64,000 nucleotides of DNA from Stramonita haemastoma (lineage: Eukaryota; Mollusca; Gastropoda; Neogastropoda; Muricidae): assembly GCA_030674155.1 (NCBI GenBank), contig CM060325.1, positions 52,040,672 to 52,104,671 on the forward strand. Direction: 5' to 3'. This document shows, one piece after another, positions 57,625 to 64,000 of this stretch (position 1 is the first letter of the stretch; the number at the start of each line of letters is the position of its first letter). The translations under genes were made by a program, and so were the position numbers. Under the pieces are notes generated by a model, which saw nothing but the letters and a program-made list of their open reading frames with translations, did not search any database and was not told the DNA's origin.

Positions 57625-58860
57625 GGGGAATTTTCAGGTTATATCATTATATAAAAAAAGGTATTACAAAACACCCACACGAAACACTTCTTTAAAATAA
57701 CATCATTATTAATGAAGTCTATCAAGTTGCAATATGGCCAAAAGCCTAAAATAAAAAAATTTAAACCTCATCAAATCAGCAAAACAAAACTATTCAAAGT
57801 TCGTGTTAAAAGTGTAAAAACAACAACAACAACAACATAAATGTGAGAGGAAAAAACCAAAGAAAGAAGGCAAAGAAACACATTTAGTCAATGTCTATAA
57901 ACGGAATCAATTTCAGGAAAAACACAATCTCAATATCAAACTATATCAAACAAGCCCAACAAAAAAAGGAGATAAATATCAAAATATTTACACAAACCTT
58001 TTCTTTGTTTTCTATAGTACTATGAATGAAAACCAAAGAAATATAAATACGCCAACCTTCATAATAAATAAACAAATCAATAATCTTTATTTTTTCAAGG
58101 GTAACAGAGTTAGTATTCACGTACCTTTTTTCATCTGGTCCTCGCCCTGACTAGGGAATACTAAACCCCCCCCACCCAAAAAAAAAAACCCAAACAAAAC
58201 AACCCCCCCCCCCAACAACAGAAAAACAAAACTACTATCACCAACAATAAAGGTTCAACCTAGGATTTGTAAAAACAATATTATAGGTATACATTCAACA
58301 AATGCATAATCCCCATTGGATGCATTGATAATGATTTAAACAAAAGAAGTAGATATGTGTTCAACAAACACATAATGCCTAAATGACTCGAACGATAATG
58401 TCAAGACAGATACACTGATTATAATGAAATAAATCAAATAGATTAGAACTGATAGGAGACAGCAGAGAAGAAATCAACCCATATATATATATATATATAT
58501 AGACAGATAGATATATCAAAACATTTTCACAAATCTATCTTACTGTTAAACAATATTATGAAGAAAAAAAAAACAACTAAAGGCAAACGAACATTTAAAA
58601 AATCAACATTATGATGTAACACCCAAACATAACATTTTTCAAGTCGTGTTCAAGAACATAAATTTAAATACATAACATATTTTTAAGGGAAATAACCACA
58701 CAAAAACCAACAAAAAACTATCAAAATAACTAACCAAACAAACACAGCCCGCCTTTTCTTCGACAACAAGAATACAATTTCAAATTCAACTTAAGAACCA
58801 GAATATTTCTATCTAATGATAAGTTTAGGATACAATATGTGAATGTGAATGTGAATGTGA
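56940..58860. repeat. AT-rich duplicated block, first copies
   Basis: CCAAACATAACATTTTTCAA, AACACAGCCCG, GAATACAATTTCAAT and CTGATAAGTTTAGGATA followed by (GA)n appear at 56970-57310 and again at 58625-58920, about 1.6 kb apart. Between them, TTTTCAGGTTATATCAT and TTAATTTTAGGCAAAACACC segments are themselves repeated. Includes a retroposon-like tail at 58080-58150. No gene recognised. Confidence 0.7.
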
Positions 58861-58861
58861 A

Positions 58862-58869
58862 AGTGAAAG

Positions 58870-58957
<88 letters not shown>
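58862..58957. repeat. (GA)n microsatellite
   Basis: GA tract with two GGAGA interruptions, joined to (ATCCGA)n at 58957-58970. Confidence 0.95.
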
Positions 58958-58958
<1 letters not shown>

Positions 58959-59300
58959 CCGAATCCGAATAGTTTATTCATAATAGGCATTGGCCCCTCA
59001 TGAAGGGGGTGATGTGAACAAACAATTCATACATATGACAGTCAATGATTGCATGTTCCTCCTCTCCAAACAAAACAAAGAAAAAGTCAGCTGATAACCA
59101 CAAGAAACAGAACCTCTCTACGCTCCAGTCACAGATCGAATTTGGAAAGCCCCATACACTTTTTATACATTTTTCAACTATCTCAAATTTACTTAGATTG
59201 ATTAAAGAACTAACAATGTCTTTAAATTCCTTATTATGTTTCATTACGATGGCATGAACTTCCCTTTCGTTCCAAGCAATTTTCAACCTGCATGATGTGA
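58958..59300 (-). mobile_element. Probable LINE 3' end, minus strand
   Basis: On the minus strand CCCCTTCATGAGGGGCCAAT, GCCTATTATGAATAAAC and (ATTCGG)n form a hairpin, AATAAA and short-repeat tail, typical of a non-LTR 3' terminus. Upstream a 102-codon frame (59286-58978) has no recognisable domain; it may be decayed ORF2 or 3' UTR. Confidence 0.5.
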
Positions 59301-59875
59301 AATGATATATTCCTTGTGTTCAAATCATCACATAACAACACAAACTCATCACCCTATGTCAACCTGTAATTCTCTCTGCATCAAAAACATTAACATGTAT
59401 AGCTTCCACACACTTTAGCAAGAATGTAATGGGCTTATGATTAAACTCAAATGGCTCTCATACATTCTGTTTACATCCATCACTTTCTCTCAACAAACAA
59501 ACAAAAAACAAAAACAAAAAACAAACAAAAAACCCCACAAAAAAACCCAATAACAACAGAACTCAAAACAAGACATCAAGAAATAATCACTCACACTGCA
59601 GCATTTCCACATCATATGTAAATGTGTAGCAATCGTGACGATCGCCATAGCACATTCCATTATAAATGCACAATCCAAAGCAGTACAAGTGTTTCGTAAA
59701 ACTTCATCACAACTTTCCAAAGAAATATCACAAAAGCATCTACCGAACTTGCTAGATGTCTGGTATATTGACACTGTACAATATTGTCGCTATTACTTTC
59801 TGAAAATGATGTGAAACATTTGAATTCCTTGTGTTCAAATCATCACATAACAACACAAACACATCACCCTATGTC
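59286..59875. repeat. ~65-bp direct repeats 520 bp apart
   Basis: CCTTGTGTTCAAATCATCAC, ATAACAACACAAAC and CATCACCCTATGTCAAC occur at about 59310-59363 and 59828-59880. The interval has no recognised coding signal. Confidence 0.75.
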
Positions 59876-60495
59876 AACTAGTACTCAGTCAAGTATTCTT
59901 AAATGTAATTAAATCCGAAAATCAGAACTTAAATAAAGCAGAGAACCCTCTGGAGGAGCACAACAAAATACAATGTATAATGTATCTGTCACAGTATCAA
60001 ATAATACGTTTTTAAATTATAAGCACACAAAAATTTTACGAAGTACTGTGTACCTCTCTCAAGTATAACGTAAATTCCTTTTAATCAAAAAAACACACAG
60101 CCACTCAATTGTCTCCTTTGCGTGGTAATTACATAACAAAACATACACAGGTATAGTCAGAAAAGATATCAGGAATTAATTCTTCAATATAAGTTTGAAT
60201 AAAACACAAAACATCTTCGGAGCTTATAAGATAGACAAGCCTGTACCTAACAACATTAAACATTATCCATGGACATCCCAAAACAAAAAGATGGATCACC
60301 ATTTACTACCAACAACATTTACAATATCGTCATGATCTGACAATCTATCTTTAGACACACTCCTGTCACACCCTCATTCTCATGAAAATCTCTTTACAGA
60401 TGACAAATAACATGCCCTCTCTGTCACACGTAATTCATGTGCAGCAACACTGACAGTTTTAGACAGCAAAATAACTGGTGTAAGCATTCAAATTC
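59876..60495. other. Unassigned AT-rich stretch
   Basis: No gene or element recognised. Confidence 0.4.
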
Positions 60496-60496
<1 letters not shown>

Positions 60497-60540
<44 letters not shown>

Positions 60541-60542
60541 AG

Positions 60543-60615
<73 letters not shown>

Positions 60616-62560
60616 ATCTTACCTGTTACATCACGATCAAAACAGATCAATCAACAATTTCTAACAAAACGCCCAACGAAAACCCTTCTTTAAAATGATA
60701 TTATCAATGGAACATATCAAGTCAATGTCTGTCAAAAGAACTAATTTTTAGCAAAACACCATCTCAGAATTCCAACTTACTGAGTATACATAAAACAAAA
60801 AAAAATAAGAGAGAGGGATGGGGAAGGAGACAGGCAGACAGACAGATAGAGACAGAAGACAGACAGACAGAGAGGGGCTTTTTCAGAATATATCATTATT
60901 AACCCCCTGCCCCAAAGTATTACAAAACACCTACAAGAAACACTTCTTTAAAATGATATCATTATTAATAAAACCTATCAAGTCACAATGTGGCCAAGAG
61001 CCTAATGATAAAAAAAATTAAACCTCATCAAATCAACAACAAAACAATATAAACTTATCAAACCAGCTATAAATCAAACTCTACACATTAATAAAAGCAT
61101 AGTGTATCAATAAGGAATATTATGATGCAGTGCCTAAACATGATATTTTGCAAATCATATTAAAAGTGAAAAAAAGCGTAACATATATGTGAGGGGAAAA
61201 TTCCCAAAGAAACAAGGCAAAGAAAATATCAAGTCAATGTCAGACAAAATAATTGGTTTTAGGCAAAACAAAATCTCAATATCAAATTATATCAAACTAA
61301 CCCAACAAAAAAAAGACAAATAGCAAAATATTTACACAAACCCTTTCTTTGTTTACCACAATACTATCAATGAAAACCAAAGTAAAATAAATACACAGAA
61401 CACAAAAAATCCCCCAAAATTATTAAAAGAAAGCGTTCCATAAAATCCAAACACAACACCTAATAAATGAATAAAACCAAACTCCCCCCCAAATCCAGTA
61501 CAATTCTGAATTTGTTGCCCCCCCCAAAAAAAACAACAACCCGACCCCCCACCCCCCTTCCCTATCCCATCCAATACAATTCTGGAACAAGAACTTTAAA
61601 AGTCCAAAACCACGTGACATATATGTGAGGGGAAATAAACCAAAAACAAGAAGAAAAAAACAGGCAAACAAACACAGCCCGTCCTTATGTAGACGACACG
61701 AATACAACTTCAATTCAACATAAGAACCAAAACATTTCTACCTAATGATAAGTTATGGATAAAACAATATGTGAAAGTGACAGTCTGACAAGATAACCAC
61801 AGGGAAAGTCTTGTTTCATTTAATAAAAAAAAATTATCAAAGAAACATATCAAGTAAATGTCTGTCAAAAGAGTTAATTTTAGGTAAAACACTATCTCAT
61901 ACATTCCAACTTATAGAGTATACATAAGACAAAAAAATAAGAGGGACGGATACGGAGACAGACAGACAGACACACACACAGACATACAGAGAGAGACAGG
62001 GAGAGACAGAGACAGAGGGGGGGAGGGGACATTTTCAGGTTACAACATTATAAACCTCATCAAATCAACAACAAAACGACAATTCAATGTTATACAAGCC
62101 AGCTATAAATCAAACACAATACATTCATAAAAGTAAAGCATACTAATAAGGAACATTATGATGAAACGCCTAAACATAATATTTTTCAAATCGTGTTCAA
62201 GAACATAAATTTTAAAAATGAAAAAGGCATAACCTATATGTGAGGGGGTGGGTGGGGGGGAACCAAAGAAACAAGGCAAAGAAAATATCAAGTCAATGTC
62301 AATCACAAGAATTAATTTTAGGCGAAACGCTATTTCAATACCAAACTGTATCAAACAAGCCCATCCCCCAAAAAAAATCAAAATCAAAATATTTACACAA
62401 ACCCTTTCTATGTTTACCATAATACTATGAATGAAAAGCAAAGAAAAATAATTACACAGAACACAAAAAATCCCGAAAGATTATTAAATAAAAGTGCTCC
62501 ATAAAATCCAAACATAACACCAAAAAAATGAATAAAACCATCAATCTTCCCAAAAATGCA
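60497..62560. repeat. AT-rich duplicated block, further copies
   Basis: (GA)n at 60497-60615. TCAAGTCAATGTCTGTCAAA plus the TTTTTAGCAAAACACCATCTC segment recurs at about 60718, 61848 and, modified, at 61228 and 62290. AACACAGCCCGTCCTTATGT at 61671 matches 57131 and 58742. TATATGTGAGGGGAAA recurs at 61185 and 61620, with a G-rich variant at 62236. No gene recognised. Confidence 0.7.
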
Positions 62561-62819
62561 GTACGGCTCTGACTTTTAAAAAATCACATACACCCCCCCA
62601 AAAAAAAACCACCACCACCAAACTCCCCCCACCCCTCCCCATCCCACACAATACAATTCTGGAAAATGCAGCATACATGTGAAGAAGAGATTCAGGACAA
62701 CACTGTCCTTATTTTGACGGAACTTTGGAAGATACGTAGAAAAGAACAGGAGAGAAGAGAAGAGTGAGAGAGAGAGAGGGAGACAGAAACAGAGAGAGAC
62801 AACAAGCCACAAACCAACC
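62561..62819. other. Spacer with poly-C/A and (GA)n
   Basis: Homopolymer-rich, no gene. Confidence 0.5.
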
Positions 62820-63912
62820 ATACACACTGGCCGATGCACAGACAAAATACTTAACTCATCATCCCACACTGGCTGATGCACAGACAAAATACTTAACTCA
62901 TCATCCCACACTGGCTGATGCACAGACAAAATACTTAACTCATCATCCCACACTGGCTGATGCACAGACAAAATACTTAACTCATCATCCCACACTGGCT
63001 GATGCACAGACAAAATACTTAACTCATCATCCCACACTGGCTGATGCACAGACAAAATACTTAACAATATATATCAAGTATATGTCTTATGTATATACTT
63101 AACTCATCATCCCACACTGGCTGATGCACAGACAAAATACTTAACTCATCATCCCACACTGGCTGATGCACAGACAAAATACTTAACTCATCATCCCACA
63201 CTGGCTGATGCACAGACAAAATACTTAACTCATCATCCCACACTGGCTGATGCACAGACAAAATACTTAACTCATCATCCCACACTGGCTGATGCACAGA
63301 CAAAATACTTAACTCATCATCCCACACTGTCTGATGCACAGACAAAATACTTAACTCATCATCCCACACTAGCTGATGCACAGACAAAATACTTAACTCA
63401 TCATCCCACACCAGCTGATGCACAGACAAAATACTTAACTCATCATCCCACACTGGCTGATGCACAGACAAAATACTTAACTCATCATCCCACACTGGCT
63501 GATGCACAGACAAAATACTTAACTCATCATCCCACACTGGCTGATGCACAGACAAAATACTTAACTCATCATCCCACACTGGCTGATGCACAGACAAAAT
63601 ACTTAACTCATCATCCCACACTGGCTGATGCACAGACAAAATACTTAACTCATCATCCCACACTGGCTGATGCACAGACAAAATACTTAACTCATCATCC
63701 CACACTGGCTGATGCACAGACAAAATACTTAACTCATCATCCCACACTGGCTGATGCACAGACAAAATACTTAACTCATCATCCCACACTGGCTGATGCA
63801 CAGACAAAATACTTAACTCATCATCCCACACTGGCTGATGCACAGACAAAATACTTAACTCATCATCCCACACTGGCTGATGCACAGACAAAATACTTAA
63901 CTCATCATTCCA
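62820..63912. repeat. 42-bp minisatellite, about 26 copies
   Basis: Unit: CTGGCTGATGCACAGACAAA, ATACTTAACTCATCATCCCA, CA. Six copies, a roughly 35-bp AT-rich interruption at about 63063-63098, then about 20 copies. Nearly all units are identical; rare variants at about 63330 (TGTCTG), 63370 (TAGCTG) and 63412 (CAGCTG). The period is a multiple of three, giving long spurious minus-strand frames. Confidence 0.95.
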
Positions 63913-64000
63913 CACTGTCTTCACCTGGCTCCCTACACCAGGCCTGTCAACACACAGAAAGGCCTTTTCAGAATTGCAGCCCTAAAGTTTCAAAAGACTT

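Noticed and set aside
62820..63912. CRISPR-like array
   Set aside because: Units are contiguous tandem copies without unique spacers, in an animal genome.
62576..63924. SILSVHQPVWDDEL repeat protein on the minus strand
   Set aside because: 42-bp minisatellite; near-identity at the DNA level, including third positions, gives no sign of protein-level selection.

Overview
This is eukaryotic chromosomal DNA from a repeat-dense animal genome. A gastropod mollusc is my best guess (inference, moderate confidence). The window has no operons or bacterial genes. It has spliced-exon signatures, tRNA-derived SINEs with recognisable A and B boxes, LINE ORF2 fragments, non-autonomous DNA transposons with target-site duplications, very long (TG)n, (CT)n and poly-G/C tracts, more than a dozen minisatellites, and one 100-N assembly gap (52455-52554). 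Most long open frames are read-through of microsatellites or of minisatellites, and I do not call them genes.

Layout. 1-1.3 kb: two LINE ORF2 C-terminal fragments. 1.3-4.2 kb: low-complexity tracts and a SINE chimera. 4.2-7.1 kb: a 2.9-kb array of about 20-bp units. 7.4-7.85 kb: a 421-bp MITE. 7.9-29.7 kb: the most gene-like region, a candidate multi-exon plus-strand gene of unknown function, with a possible promoter near 7.94 kb, a long basic/Gln-rich exon near 10.8-11.3 kb, six short internal exons and a terminal exon with a stop at 29730. Five of the six internal exons have unambiguous GT-AG borders, and their lengths (81, 102, 69, 75 and 78 nt) are all multiples of three in phase 0. The sixth (about 297 nt) depends on the choice of acceptor. 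The exons fall into three paralogous types (A, B, C) whose introns are also paralogous, so the locus grew by repeated duplication of exon-bearing blocks that already carried SINE fossils. 30-40 kb: segmental duplications, minisatellites, MITEs and a second piggyBac-like MITE. 40-56 kb: mostly non-coding, with an L2/CR1-like LINE relic split by a MITE, an 80-bp G run and a poly-C minisatellite beside the assembly gap. 57-62.5 kb: AT-rich, locally duplicated sequence. 62.8-63.9 kb: a 42-bp minisatellite with about 26 copies.

Relationships. Two SINE families carry different tRNA-like heads on a shared body. A 423-bp MITE family (six copies) has 15-bp perfect terminal inverted repeats and, in the two cleanest copies, 4-bp duplications. 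A 1.1-kb piggyBac-like element sits exactly in the TTAA of a SINE, so its empty site can be read from other SINE copies. I found no convincing non-repeat gene outside the 8-30 kb locus. No part of the window can be assigned a biochemical function with confidence.
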